DNA of 64,000 nucleotides from Altimarinus sp041659565 (GCA_041659565.1 JBAZXZ010000001.1:124001-188000); one strand, 5' to 3'; positions 44,068 through 55,445 are shown, counted from the first letter of the stretch. Notes: generated by a model not told the origin, from the sequence alone. Translations and numbers: made by a program.

Positions 44068-45090
44068 ATGGCAAAAACTTATTTTTTACATCAGGATCTT
44101 GATAATTGATATACAAATAAAAATTTATATTATTTACTTTGATTTAATCCTACATTATGAACTGTAATTTTTGATGATGAAAAAGTTAATCTTGTTTTTG
44201 ATGCTAGATACTTCTGAAAAATCCAAAAGATACCTAAATCTAGATTTAAAAAAGTTTTTTGAAATAAAATGGAAATCAAAAATATACTTCTTAATATAGA
44301 TTTAGAAATAAAAATAGATAAATTAATTAAATGAAAAGAATTGATTATAGAAAAGAATTTACCTACTTGTATGTATAAAAAATTGAAAGAGTTAAAACCA
44401 GAAAAAATAGAAATGATAAGTAATATCTTTGCTAAAGAAAGAATTATAAAAAAAGATTGTGAAATAAATAAAATCAAAAAAGCAATTACAATAATTAATA
44501 AAGTTTATAGAGAAATCTATAGCAAGAAAGAAACTTTGATTTGAAAAACTGAAAGAGAGGTAAGGAAAATGATTATAGAACTGATTATTACAAATTGATG
44601 AGATGAAGAAAGCTTTCCTACAATTGTTGCATTTTGAAAAAATAGTGCAATTCCACATCATGAAGCCTGAAATACAAAAATATCAAATTGACCATTATTA
44701 ATTGATATGTGAGCAGTTTATCAATGATATCTAAGTGATTTTACAAGAACTTTTTGGGTTTGAGAAAAAAATGATGATTATATAGAATTTCAAAAAATTC
44801 TAAAAATTGTTATTAATGCACATAATTTATGAAAAAATAGTGTAAAAGAATGATTAAATTGAAAAGAAATAGATAAATTGGTTAGAGATTATATATGAAG
44901 TTTTTGATATGCTAAATATTTTACACATTCAACATGACATTGAATCTGACTTCAAAACCATGAAGAACCATGGATTTCAGAAAGAAAATGAGATAAAAAA
45001 TTGGAAAAATGAATGGTATTTACAATAGAACCAGGGATTTATTTACCAAATAAATTCTGAGTTAGATGGGAAAATATAATTATTATTTAA
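44068..45090 (+). CDS. Xaa-Pro aminopeptidase-like M24 metallopeptidase
   Basis: A 340-residue enzyme of the pita-bread fold. The N-terminal creatinase-like domain covers about 1-120, and the catalytic domain has LLIDMGAVYQGYLSDFTRTF (metal-binding Asp pair, near 212), HSTGHGIGLQNHEEPWIS (His, near 290) and MVFTIEPGIY then VRWEN (two metal Glu). All five dimetal ligands are present. It should cut N-terminal X-Pro bonds, for peptide recycling. It diverges from pyrG; the downstream alpha/beta hydrolase gene converges, 5 bases away. Confidence 0.92.
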
Positions 45091-45095
45091 TTTCT

Positions 45096-45830
45096 TTAAT
45101 AAGGATTATCTTTTCAAAATTTTAATACAGTTAATACATGACCTTTTCAAGTATAATTAATAACTTTTAAATTTTTATTTTTTTTCTTAATTTCTTCTAT
45201 CAACATATTTCAATAAAAAGTAGGAATAAATAAATCATGTGATGCAAGATGAATTTCTATATCAAAGTTTAAATTATCCAGATTTTCTATTGGGTTTGTT
45301 CATTTTATTATAAAATCATATTTTTTTCAATTTTCTATACCATAAGCCATGGAATCTCTTTTTATATGCTTTGTTGCAATTCAATCAAAAATAGCCCCTC
45401 AAAGATAAGATCAAGGTACAACAGATACAAGTTTATTGACATTGAAATGATTAGCAACATAAAAACCAGGATAATTTCAAATACTTAGTGCTAATACATT
45501 GAAACTTTGTAAATTAAGAGATTTTATATCATTTACCAATGATAATAATAATTGTTTTGATATGTTAGGATCTAAATTTGCTAAGCCAATCGGTCATGTA
45601 TAACAAATAATTCTTCATTTTTTTGGAATTAATCATAATTTTTCTGCCTCTTCAAAATGCATTCTCCATGGTAAAAAACAAACCCATACAATTTGATTAT
45701 CTCCATTTTGAGTTTCTATTCTTTTATATGAGATAAGGTCCATTTTTTTCTCTCTTTTTCATTGATTTATTTTATTTACAATTATATCAAATACTCAAAA
45801 ATCTTTAATTTTATATATAAAATCACCCAT
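45096..45830 (-). CDS. Alpha/beta-hydrolase-fold protein
   Basis: A 244-residue protein. The nucleophile elbow is in NVLALSIGNYPGFYVANHF (near 125; Ser in S-x-G), followed by VVPGSYLGGAIFDGIATKHI, an acid residue in SHDLFIP (near 205) and His in TGKGHVLTVLKF near the end. The nucleophile motif LSIGN lacks the second Gly of GxSxG. The oxyanion and triad order support an esterase/lipase-like enzyme, but the substrate is unknown. There is no signal peptide. Start ATG 45830; an internal ATG at codon 30 would also keep the core. Confidence 0.7.
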
Positions 45831-45848
45831 AAAACATTTTAAATTTTA

Positions 45849-47270
45849 TTAAATTACTTTTATTTTATACCTCAAATCATCTACATTTCATGCTCATAAA
45901 AGCAAAATAATCGATGAGTTAGGATTTTTTGTATCATAATCAAGTATTGATTTTAAAGTATTTTCAAATCAATTTCAATCAAATTTATTTGGATGATTTA
46001 TAAGTTCTATTAGTTTCTCTGAGTTAATTTTTTCTTTGTCTTCAAAACTATCTCTTGATTCATATATATCTGGGATAATTAAAGTATCAGCACTAGAAAA
46101 ACAATCTTTAAATCATTCTATTAAATTCAGTGTTCTATTATATTGATGTGGTTGAAATACTACAAAAAGTTTTTTATCTATATTTTTTTGTTTTAAAGCA
46201 TCAAGTGTAAGAGTGATTTCAGTTGGGTGATGTCAATAATCACTCATAAGTATATTTCAATTATCTGTTGTTCAAATTATCTCACTTCTTCTCCAAACTC
46301 AGGTATAGTTTTCTAGAGAATTTATTATATCTTTATCTTCTAAATTAAGTATTTTTCAAACTGCAAAAGCTATTTTTGCATCAAATTCTATATGTTTTCA
46401 AGGAATTTGAAGTGAAATTTTTGGAAAATTAATTGTTTCTTTTTTTCAATCTATATGAGCAATTAAATAATTGTCATTATTAATTATTATATAGTTTATA
46501 TCATTTCTTAAATTAAAAAGCTTCATACTTGAAGTACAATTTGCATTAAGTAATGCATATCATCATGATTTTATATTATCTAAAAAAGTTTTAAAAGCAC
46601 TTTCATAATCCTCTAAATCATTATAATAATCCAAGTGATCTAAGTCTATGTTTGTAATTATTCCAATAAATGGAGTATAATTAATAAATGCTCTTTTATA
46701 TTCACAAGCTTCAATTACAAAATAATTAAAACTATGTCATCCTGAATTTATTTCAGGATCTTTAATGCTTTGTTTTGTTGTAATATCTTGTATTATAGAT
46801 TCTGAAACAAGTTCAGAATGACGATTGTAAAAATTTTTATTTCCAAATTCTTTTAACAATGTTCAAATTATACTTGTAAAATTTAAATCTGTATTTTTAA
46901 GCATAATTGAAATCATTGATGTAGTTGTTGATTTACCATGACTTCATGAAATCGCAATAAGTTTTTTTTCATTTGCTATTGAAGCTAGAGATTCTGGATA
47001 AGAAATAGTTTTGATTCATAAACCTCTTGATTTAATTATTTCTTCTTGGATATTAGGAATTGCCTCAGTATAAATAACTAAATCAAATTCACTAGTAATT
47101 CTTTTTTCATCTTCTCATATTATTATATCCATTCATTCTTTTTTCAAAGTTTCTACTAATTCACTACCATATTTATCACTTCAAAAGACTTGCCATCAAT
47201 TTTCGTTGTAATATCTAGCAACTGCAGATATACCAATTCATCAAATTCCTATAAAATATACTTTTTTCAT
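45849..47270 (-). CDS. murC: UDP-N-acetylmuramate-L-alanine ligase
   Basis: A 473-residue enzyme that adds L-Ala to UDP-MurNAc. The N-terminus KKVYFIGIGGIGISAVARYY has the Rossmann glycines, two of which are TGA. The ATP loop is AISGSHGKSTTTSMISIMLK (near 110) and later YGHHPTEI (near 345) and LLLGAGNVDDL. Between the ATP loop and the conserved EACEYKRAF lies a 30-residue palindromic-repeat insert (46735-46822, residues about 150-179) absent from other MurC proteins: RHSELVSESIIQD...DPEINSGGH. It must be tolerated as a surface loop. It shares a transcript with recJ (6-base gap). Confidence 0.93.
46735..46822. repeat. Two-hairpin palindromic repeat inside murC
   Basis: A 88-base element with two stem-loops: TCCTGAA-4-6-TTCAGGA near 46740-46758 and TCTGAAACAAGTTCAGA near 46800-46818. 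In the murC frame it encodes RHSELVSES and DPEINSGG, standard peptides of this repeat type. It is in frame and adds no stop codon. Confidence 0.88.
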
Positions 47271-47276
47271 ATTTTT

Positions 47277-48917
47277 TTAAATTATATCTATAATATTTAA
47301 CTGTAAATTTTTTCTACCATTGTAATTATCTAAATTAAGTTCAAAAATAATAGAAATATCATCAGATTTTTTTATTTTATCCATAAATTGTCACATTCCA
47401 AAAGCAAGTATTTTAAAACCATATTTTGTCTCAAATTTGATATGATCAATTCATTGTCATAAATAAGCAACTTTTCAGTAATTAAAATCTTTTACCATAA
47501 AAACTGGCTTCAAATTTCAAAGTCAAAAAGGTTTAAATACATTGACTTTATCAAGAAAATTAAATCAAAGCTCTTCTATTTTTATTATCTTATCAATAGA
47601 AATAGTTTTTTTATGTTCAGTAAAATCAATTTCATTTACATCTGCTAAAATCTTATCTTTAAATTCTGGGAAATTTTTCTTTAAAATACTAAATCAAGCG
47701 GCTTGTTTATGTCAACCAAACTTTAAAAAATATTTTTCATATTTTTCTAGTATTTTCACTATAGAAAAAAATTCAGGACTTCTACAACTAGCGACAAATT
47801 TATCATCTTCTTCTTTTAAAACAATAGATGGACGATAAAACTTTTCTGTTAATCTTCAAGCTACAATTCAGATAATACCATGAGTTATCTCAGTAGAATG
47901 ATAAAAAATAATATTGTCATTTTCATTTATATTTAAAAGTGATTCCTCAAAAAAATACTTTGTTAAGTCTTTTCTTTTTTCATTTAATAATTCTATTTCT
48001 TCTATAGTTTCCTCCACACTATCACTATTATTTAGTATCAAATTTATTGCTTTATATGGAGTATCCATTCTTCAAGCAGCATTTAGTTTTGGTCAAATTA
48101 AAAAACTAAATATATCACTATCTAAATCATCATGTATTTTTTGTTCTATTAGTTTTCTCAATCATCTTGATCTTGATTTTTTGATTTGTTTTAATCAGGC
48201 TTCTACTATAATTCTATTTTCTCAAATGAGTAACATACAATCTGAAACTGTTCAAATAGCCGTTATATCAATAGTTTCTTCTATATATTTTTTTACTTCT
48301 TTTTTTTCTAAAAATTCTAAAGCCAGAGCTGACATAAGTTTAAATGCAACTCAAGCTCCTGATAAATGTTTAAAAGGATAATTACAATCTGATCTTTTTG
48401 GATTAATTAAAGCAATAGCTTCATCTGGAATTATTTCAGGAACATCATGATGATCAGTTATAATTACATCAATTCATTTAGATTTCGCATATTGTACTAT
48501 TTCAGCATCTCTTGTTCAGCAATCTACAGTTATAACCAAATCAACTCAAATAGATTCAAATTCATCTATAAAATAATCTTTTAGACCATATCAATCGTTG
48601 ATTCTATGAGGTAATCTATAACTTGCAACAATTCATACCTTTTTAAAAAAATGCATTAAAATAGAAGCACTAGTTACTCAATCTACATCATAATCACCAA
48701 AAATCATAACTTTTTGTCAAAGCTCTTTTGCTTTCTTAATTCTTTCCACAGCTTCTTTCATACCAATAAGCAGGTATGGATTATGTAAATCATCCAAAGA
48801 AGAATTACTATTAAAATCTCAATTAAATCTTTTTAAAAGTATTAATTCTATATCTTCCAAGGCTTCATTTTCATCGCATTTAATTATATTTCATTTAAAA
48901 CTTAAATTTTGTTGCAT
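47277..48917 (-). CDS. recJ: Single-stranded-DNA-specific exonuclease RecJ
   Basis: A 546-residue DHH-family nuclease that degrades ssDNA 5' to 3' in repair and recombination. Motifs: GDYDVDGVTSASILMHFF (near 78, DHH motif I), VITVDCGTRDAEIVQYAKSK (III) and DVIITDHHDVPE (near 155, the DHH), plus NPKRSDCNYPFKHLSGAGVA. The DHHA1 domain has GIIGIVAGRLTEKFYRPSIV (near 325) and FGGHKQAAGFS (near 400). The C-terminal OB domain is present. Full length. Transcribed with murC, and the Nudix gene is 12 bases upstream, so this may be a longer operon. Confidence 0.94.
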
Positions 48918-48929
48918 TTTTTTATTAAA

Positions 48930-49421
48930 TTATATCTTTAATCAATTTTTATCTACATACTCCTTTGCTTTGACTACAAATTCTAAATCTCTATCATTCT
49001 GCTTAATTCAGTATGGATTTTTTGTTACTTTTGATTTAAATAGACTTATTGCTTCTTCTAAAGTAACCCAAAGTAGTTTAAAATTTCTGGATTTTTCAAA
49101 ATCAGTTAGATCTAATCAACCACAATCACCAATTTTTTTAGATATAAAACAAGTTGAGATATGTTTTAAACTTTGGTTTATAGGATCTACATAACTAGAA
49201 TTTCATAATGTTGAAATAACATCTATTGCACATCCAGCTTCTTCTTTTACTTCTCTTACAAGTGCATCTACTTCTAATTCTCATTCATCAATTCAACCTC
49301 AAGGAATTTTATAAAATTCTCAATTATCAACTGATATTATAGCTACTTGTCATAAATCATTCAATATAACACTTCTTACAGCAAATCTATTTTCTAATTT
49401 ATTTTCATTTAAATTATTCAT
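48930..49421 (-). CDS. Nudix hydrolase
   Basis: A 163-residue enzyme. The Nudix box reads GGGIDEGELEVDALVREVKE then EAGC (near 45-68), fitting Gx5Ex7REUxEExGU; three of its glycines are TGA. It hydrolyses nucleoside diphosphates linked to another group, and the residue pattern does not define the substrate. N-terminal strand NRFAVRSVILNDLGQVAIIS precedes the box, and the C-terminus KNGLKI follows a helix. It is 12 bases from recJ on the same strand. Confidence 0.88.
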
Positions 49422-49463
49422 ATTTAACAATTAACTATAAAAGTAAGTACAACTTACTTTGCT

Positions 49464-49715
49464 TTATTGATGATTATCAATTTTAAAAATTACTAAATTT
49501 CAATCATTATCAAAAGATCACCAGGCTCTATATTTTTTATTTATTCTGAAATACCAAATATTTGATCCTTTTGGATTTCTTTCTTTGAAATAATTTTTTA
49601 AATTATTTCAAAATAATATGTTTATTTTAGCTTTTTTATATTGAATCAATAAATTTCTTTTTTGTAAAAAATCAAGAATTCATTCATCTTCAAATATATT
49701 ATTTAAATTGTTCAT
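49464..49715 (-). CDS. RelE/ParE-like toxin
   Basis: An 83-residue basic protein. The pattern FKERNPKGSNIWYFRINKKY followed by RAWGSFDNDGNLVIFKIDNH matches the RelE/ParE fold: the NPKG turn, the basic strand and the final strand with DNHQ. It lies 3 bases after the putative antitoxin and is read in the same direction, the normal order of type II pairs. The target (mRNA at the ribosome or gyrase) cannot be told. All TGA codons remain open, so the gene is intact. Confidence 0.75.
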
Positions 49716-49718
49716 AAA

Positions 49719-49934
49719 TTATATATTTGTAAATAAAGATTTATCTTTTAATAAAGCTTTTTTTGATAAATTAATTAATTCTTCATTTAATTCATCTTGT
49801 TCAGCCTCATATAAAATTATATTATTATCTTGATTTACAAAATTTCTAAGTTTTGAAAGATGAGAATAATTTATTTTATTTCAATATCTTTTTACTAAAT
49901 TTTCTGGAACTCATTCAATTGTTATTGTTGCCAT
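49719..49934 (-). CDS. Putative antitoxin of the RelE-like pair
   Basis: A 71-residue protein. It begins MATITIEGVPENLVKRYGNK, a short beta strand and amphipathic helix as in ribbon-helix-helix antitoxins. A longer acidic helix follows: YEAEQDELNEELINLSKKAL. The size, position and spacing to the toxin gene (3 bases) support the role. No family hit can be stated from sequence alone. Confidence 0.68.
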
Positions 49935-50004
49935 ACTCTTTAAGAATTAGTTATAAAACTATTAACAGTATAATTATATTTTTATTTTTGTAAAAAAAAT
50001 ATTT

Positions 50005-51366
50005 TTACCCAACTATTTTTAATAAAATTAAACCTATAATTCAGAAAAACATTGAAAATAAAAATCATCACATAACTATTTTTCAAAATCTTTTTTCACC
50101 AAATCTCCATGCTAAAGTTCATTTAACTATATTGTTTGATAATACTGCTACTATTATTGTCATACTAGCAACTCACGATAGTAATCCTCAATCTCTTGCA
50201 TTAACTGCCATTGTTTGACTTATAGCATCTACATCTGCAAGTCAAGATATTATTCATAAAGCATAATAAAAGTAATCTCACCATATATCTTTATATTCAG
50301 TTCAAACTGCTGCTATGAATTTAATCATAAGTACAAATAATGCAAATTTGATTGCTGGTCATACAGTAAATGGACTTTTATAATTTGATTCTATTTCCAA
50401 TTTTTCATTAAGTTTTTCCTTTCTTGACTTATCATAAAAATAATATATATAAATTCACATAGACATAAGCATCAAAATAGCAGGAACTGTAATAGCATTT
50501 AACATATTTATATTAAATAAAAGCACTATCAATATTACTCTTATAAACATTATTGCTGAAGCTATAAGTGTTCAAACAACATATAAATCTATATTTTTTT
50601 TATCTTTTTTAGAATTTTCAGTCATAGATGCAGTAACCGCAGTAGATGAAATAAGTCATCCTATAGCTCAAGAAGCTATTATACTATTTTTTTCTCAAAT
50701 AATTTTTGAAAGGATATATCATACATAACTAATTGCAGACATCAAAACTACAAAAAACCAAATTCAATAAGGATTGAAGAAATTTATATTTAAAATTGAA
50801 ATATTAATTGTATCTGAGGAGTATCATAAAAAGTGTAAAACTTGAAATATAGAAAATTTTTCATCTGGAAGTAAAGGAAGTATAACAAAAGAAATGACAG
50901 CAAATTTGACCGTATTACTAAGCTCTTCCCTACTTATTTTTTCTTTTATTTTATTTAAAAAATCTTTTAATGATAATATAAAAGTTATAATTAGAGAAAT
51001 TATTATTGCAAATTTAGCAAATCATAATACTACAAAAACTCATAAAAAATAAGTTAAAAACACAGCTATTTCTGTAGTCATACCTAATTGTCATTCTCTA
51101 AAAAGTGAGTAAATATAAGAAGATAAAGTAAAAGCTCAAAGTACAATTAATGATGCAATAAGTATAAAATGAGTTCAAAGTATAATATCTAAAGCAACAC
51201 TCATTCATCAAAAAAGTGAAATCAATGCAAATGTCCTAATTCAACCAAAAGTAAGTCTTTCTTTTGAAATTTCGTTTCCTTTTTTAAATATATCTCTTTC
51301 TGCTCAAACAATACCTCAAAGTAAAGCTGCTAATAATAATTGTAAGATAAGTGTTACTAAATCCAT
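50005..51366 (-). CDS. MgtC/DUF4010-type membrane protein
   Basis: A 453-residue protein with about 11-12 membrane helices. The N-terminal half matches MgtC/SapB: LLLAALLGGIVGAERDIFKK and GGIRTFALISLFGG. The C-terminal half matches DUF4010: NPYGIWFFVVLMSAISYVGY, then SGAIGGLISSTAVTASM, and near the end SGLADVDAISQTMAVNA, with the polar GGLISSTA and ADVDA motifs. The MgtC part elsewhere affects Mg2+ and ATP synthase; whether the fused form transports anything is unknown. Own transcript. Confidence 0.88.
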
Positions 51367-51441
51367 AAAAGTTAAATAAGAAATAAAATAGTGATATTTT
51401 TCTAAATTTAGTCTAATAAAATATTTAACTAAATCAAATTT

Positions 51442-52638
51442 TTATTGTAAACTTCTTCCGACTATATATCAACTTGTCCAGGCAAATTGTAAATTATATC
51501 CTCAAGTTTTTCCAGTTATATCAAGTATTTCTCAAGCAAAATAAAGTCAAGATATAAGTTTTGATTCCAAATTATTTGTTAATTCATCTATTTTAACTCA
51601 TCATCAAGTTACTTTTGCTTCTTTCCAAGTTCTATAATCTTGAAGTTCTAAATCTATTTTTAGATTTTCATCATTTAAATTAAAAAAACTAACTACTCTT
51701 TTTGGTGTTTTTTCGAGATTAAAACTTAATCTTAAAATAATATTTTCTTTTATAAATGATCTTGTAATATAATCATTTTTTTCATTTTCTAGGATTTTTG
51801 AAAAATCTAAATTAGAAGTAAATTCAGTTAAATCAAGAGAATTAATATATTCTCAAATAGCTATTGAAGAATTGAAAATTATAGGTCCCGAAAGTCAAAA
51901 ATGAGTAAAAAGTAATGGTCAAACTTCAAAGTAAATAGTTTTTTTTGAGATATTTGAAATAATTTCTAATTTCAAATCAGTACTTACTCAAGATATCGAA
52001 GTTAAATCTTTTTTTGTTACCAAAGAGCAAAGTCATCTGTGTGGAGTTATAATTGTATGACCAAAGTTTTTGGCCCAAATATATCAATCTCATGTAGTTC
52101 CAACATGACTAAAACTTTTTCATCAAGTAGTTATTACCAATTTATCGCAAGTATATTTATCTCAATTTTCTATAGATATTTCAAAATCTCCCTTTAATTC
52201 GCCCTTATTAAGGGGAATATAATTTTTTAATATATCAATAACTCTAGAGTTATAAATTATATCAGTTTTATTTTGTTTTGATTTTTTTATAAGTAAATCA
52301 AGTAATTGTTTACTATTTCAACTCTCTAACAAAAGCCTTCACCTATCTTCTTCTGTTATATTTATTCAATTTTCAGTAAAATATGAAATAATATCATAGT
52401 TATTGAATTTATTAAACATACTTATAAGGGCTTTTTTATTTTGACCAAAATAATCTCTTTCTGGCTCAATATCAATATTTGAAACATTGGCTCTTTCTCA
52501 TCAAGAAAGCAATATCTTAGCTCCGGGAGTTTTATTTTTTTCTAAAATTAATTTACTCAAATTTTTTTGGCTTTCTATTGAAGTAAAAAGACCAGATGCT
52601 CAAGCTCATATTATTATTAAATCGTAGTGTTTTTGCAT
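51442..52638 (-). CDS. HI0933/YhiN-family FAD-dependent oxidoreductase
   Basis: A 398-residue flavoprotein. The dinucleotide motif is YDLIIIGAGASGLFTSIESQ (residues 5-24), then KILLSGGERANVSN (near 42; usually GGGRCN), CDKLVITTGGKSFSHVGTTG (near 165), TPHRGLCSLV and the FAD-tail GLYFAGEILDITGKTGGYNL (near 370). The enzyme's natural reaction is unknown for the family. A small palindromic insert (52187-52217) adds about 10 residues before EISIE. It overlaps no neighbour; the pilus-like gene starts 9 bases upstream. Confidence 0.9.
52187..52217. repeat. Short palindromic insert inside the HI0933 gene
   Basis: Read on the minus strand: TTCCCCTTAATAAGGGCGAA, then TTAAAGGGAGA. The encoded peptide YIPLNKGELKGDFEI resembles the 'PLxKGxLxGDF' peptides of the widespread CCCCTTAATAAGGGG repeats. 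GC-rich islands in an AT-rich gene, and a location in a variable loop, support insertion. Confidence 0.6.
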
Positions 52639-52647
52639 AAATAGTGT

Positions 52648-53241
52648 TTAGTTTTCAATAATTGTTTTTTCTACATCAGTTCATCAAATATTTTTAGTTA
52701 CTGTGAATTTATCATTTATTCAAGTTCAAACTAAATCTAAACTTGATTTAAAAACAAAAGATGAATATCATCATAAATTTTTTAAAGATAAATCTACTCT
52801 ATCGTAAGGAGAATATAAATATCAAGTAAAATTTTTCATATCTCAACTATAAATTAATCAAGTACTATAATTATTTGTAGATGAAGGAGAAGCTCAGCTA
52901 TATGAAAAAATCTCATAATATAAAGGTCATCAGTTTTTTAGATATATACTTCAAGTAAAATCTGAATTTCAAGAAAATGTTAAAGTGTTATTTTCGTTGT
53001 TGTTTAGAGTATAATAATTATCTATTTTAGTTATTTTTTCAGTATTAGTAATATCTCATTCTAAATTTTTATTCACTAAATCATTTATTTTATCATTTTT
53101 ATTAAAAAGTTCTTCCATAAAACTATTTAATTTTATATTTTGATTAACTTTTGTTGATATAACAACAAATGATAATGTTAATGTTAAACTTAAAAATATA
53201 CTCCAGATTAAAATTGATGCTCTTAGATTAGTTTTTTGCAT
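52648..53241 (-). CDS. Pilus-assembly (PilX-like) membrane protein
   Basis: A 197-residue protein. The N-terminus MQKTNLRASILIWSIFLSLT plus LTLSFVVIS is a single membrane helix after a short basic leader, as in the PilX/minor pilin group, but the prepilin Glu (G|FxxxE) is not obvious. The rest is a polar, Ser/Thr/Gly/Tyr-rich beta domain. It lies divergent to pilB, across a 170-base region with a 13-base inverted repeat (53293-53368), which makes a joint role in pilus biogenesis plausible. An in-frame ATG at 53292 would add 17 residues ahead of the helix. Confidence 0.65.
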
Positions 53242-53292
53242 ATACAATAAAAATATGTTAAAATATATAAAGTAATGAGTTATTGGTTTCAA

Positions 53293-53368
53293 AGTACCGG
53301 TTCCTCATAATTAATCTAGCTATACTTTAAATTTACATTGTTTCTTCCTAAATGTAGGAACCGGTACT
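53293..53368. repeat. 13-base inverted repeat between the PilX-like gene and pilB
   Basis: AGTACCGGTTCCT (53293-53305) and its exact reverse complement AGGAACCGGTACT (53356-53368) are 50 bases apart in the divergent promoter region. The arms are GC-richer than everything around them. They could fold in either leader RNA, or hold two operators for one regulator (each half has the palindrome ACCGGT). Confidence 0.75.
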
Positions 53369-53410
53369 GTCCTATCAATTTTATTTTCACTTATAATTAA
53401 TATATATTAT

Positions 53411-54745
53411 ATGCAAACTCAAATAAAAACAACAAAAAAAACAAAAATAGACTTAGAATCTACTAAAAAAGAAGATTTGAAAAAATGGGTTCTAGCTCTA
53501 GAAAAGAAAAGTGAGTATAGTTCAGATAAATTCACAAAAATTGAAGAAAAAATCAAAGATTCTATAGCTAGACAAGTTACAGATGAAGCATTAAGTGATA
53601 TAACTATAGGAGCTTTAGTTTTATGAAGTTCAGATATACATTTTGAATGTTTTGAAGGAAAAATTCAAGTAAGATTTAGAATAGATTGAGTTTTAGTTGA
53701 TATTTTTACTTTAAATGCAAAAGAATATAAATTATTATTAGAAAGACTTAAATACTCAGCAAATCTAAAATTAAACATAATAAATTTACCACAAGACTGA
53801 AAATATAGTGTAAAAGTAGAAGATAGAAAAATAGATATAAGAGTCTCAATTCTTCCAACTAAATATGGTGAAAATGCAGTTTGTAGAATACTTGATTCTA
53901 AAAAAAGTATAGTCAATTTTGAAGAATTGTGATTTTTTTGGACTAGCAAAAGAATAATCGAAAAAACATTGGATAAGAAAAATGGTATGATTTTGGTTAC
54001 TTGACCTACTTGATCAGGTAAAACTACAACTCTTTATACAATGCTTTCTAAATTAAATACTAGAGATAAAAAGATTATTACACTAGAAGATCCAATAGAA
54101 TATGAAATGCCTTGAGTAATACAAACTGAGGTTAATGAAAAAATATGATTTACTTTTGAAAGCTGATTAAAATCTATATTAAGACAGGATCCAGATATAG
54201 TAATGGTATGAGAAATAAGAGATAATGAAACTCTAACTACAGCTGTTAATGCTTCACTAACAGGGCATTTGGTTTTATCAACACTACATACAAAAAGTGC
54301 TAGTGAGACAATAGATCGTATACTAAGTATGTGATTAAAACCATATATTATGGCTTCAGCACTTGATGTAATTATTGCTCAAAGACTAGTTAGAAAGATA
54401 TGTATACATTGTAAAGTAGAAAAAGAAAAGACACCTCAAGAAATAGCACTTATAAAGGCTATGATGGAAGAAATAGATATGAAAAGTGTTTGAACTGAGA
54501 ATATAAAATTATATTATTGAACTTGATGTGATAAATGTAATAATAGCGGATTTAAATGAAGAGTTTGAATTTATGAAATAATTCACATAAACGAAAGTAT
54601 AAGAGATCTAATTAGATGATCTCAAAAAAGTGAGGAAATAATTAAAGCTGCGAAAGATACTTGATTTATATCAATGAAAGAAGACTGAATTTTGAAAGCT
54701 ATAAAATGATTTACAACTATTGAAGAAGTACTTAGAGTTATTTAA
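53411..54745 (+). CDS. pilB: Type IV pilus / type II secretion ATPase (PilB/GspE)
   Basis: A 444-residue hexameric ATPase that drives pilin polymerisation. It lacks the long N-terminal MshEN domain and starts near the second N-domain with SDIHFECFEGKIQVRFRIDG (near 75). Motifs: Walker A MILVTGPTGSGKTTTLYTML (near 195), Asp box LEDPIEYEMPGVIQTEVNEK, Walker B LRQDPDIVMVGEIRDNETL, His box and the zinc tetra-Cys CIHCKVEK...GCDKCNNSGF. Walker A Gly of GPTGSG are TGA codons. It starts 170 bases from the divergent PilX-like gene. Confidence 0.94.
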
Positions 54746-55376
54746 TTTTTTCTTTTTTTTCAAATAATTTTTTAAAAAGTTTTTTTATTTCTTCTTTTTT
54801 ATTTCTTTTCATTTTTCAATTTTTCACTTCATATGTTTTATTTTTATCATTTTCTTTATCAATAATATTAATATGAGTAATAGTTCATTTATCATCATAT
54901 ATTAACCGTCTAACAATATTTCATTCTATCCTAAAAAATTTATCTTCATTTGTAATATATTTATCTCAAGATTCTGTATTACATTTTCTGATTTCTATTT
55001 CTTCTCAATTTAAAAATAATTTTTTATTTTTAAATATTGTTGAAATTTCTTCTCATTCTACCTCATATATTTTATAGTCTTCTGTAATATATCTATATAA
55101 TTTTACTCATTTTTTCTTTCTTACTATTGCTTTTCTAACTTTTTTTCAATTTGGTAAAGTTTCTTCTTCAAGTAATTCTAAAATTTCACATCATGAAATT
55201 ATTTTTCATATAATTAATTTATCAGAGATTTTTAAAGTAATATCCATAAGACCATCAACTAATCATACTTGTTCTCAAATAACACCATCTATTTTTTTAG
55301 ATCATCAATTTAATTCTTCTGGAGTTTTTGTTAAAGAATCAGGTAGAGTATTACTTAATTTTGGAGATTTTGTCAT
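54738..55376 (-). CDS. Uncharacterised charged protein
   Basis: A 212-residue protein with no family I know. The N-terminal half has SGCEILELLEEETLPNGKKV (near 65), and further on YKIYEVEGEEISTIFKNKKL and FLNGEEIEIRKCNTESGDKY, a set of beta hairpins that resembles a small barrel. The Lys/Glu-rich C-terminus (KMKRNKKEEIKKLFKKLF) is helical and basic. There is no signal peptide, so it may bind nucleic acid. It overlaps the 3' end of pilB by 8 bases in the opposite direction. The promoter is at 55417-55444. Confidence 0.6.
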
Positions 55377-55388
55377 AATTAATATAGT

Positions 55389-55421
55389 AAAAAATACTAA
55401 CTTTAATAATAAAGTTAGTAT
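55389..55421 (-). terminator. Hairpin terminator after the YigZ gene
   Basis: TACTAACTTTA and TAAAGTTAGTA pair around ATAA and are followed on the minus strand by TTTTTT. It ends the GlyRS-YigZ transcript, and its upstream arm overlaps the -10 box of the next promoter. Confidence 0.75.
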
Positions 55422-55444
55422 AATATAATTTAAATTATTGTCAA
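55417..55444 (-). promoter_or_regulatory. Promoter for the 212-residue gene
   Basis: Minus strand TTGACA (55439-55444), 16 bases, TATACT (55417-55422). It starts 2 bases inside the spacer after the YigZ stop (55446), so upstream read-through and initiation compete here. Confidence 0.7.
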
Positions 55445-55445
55445 A

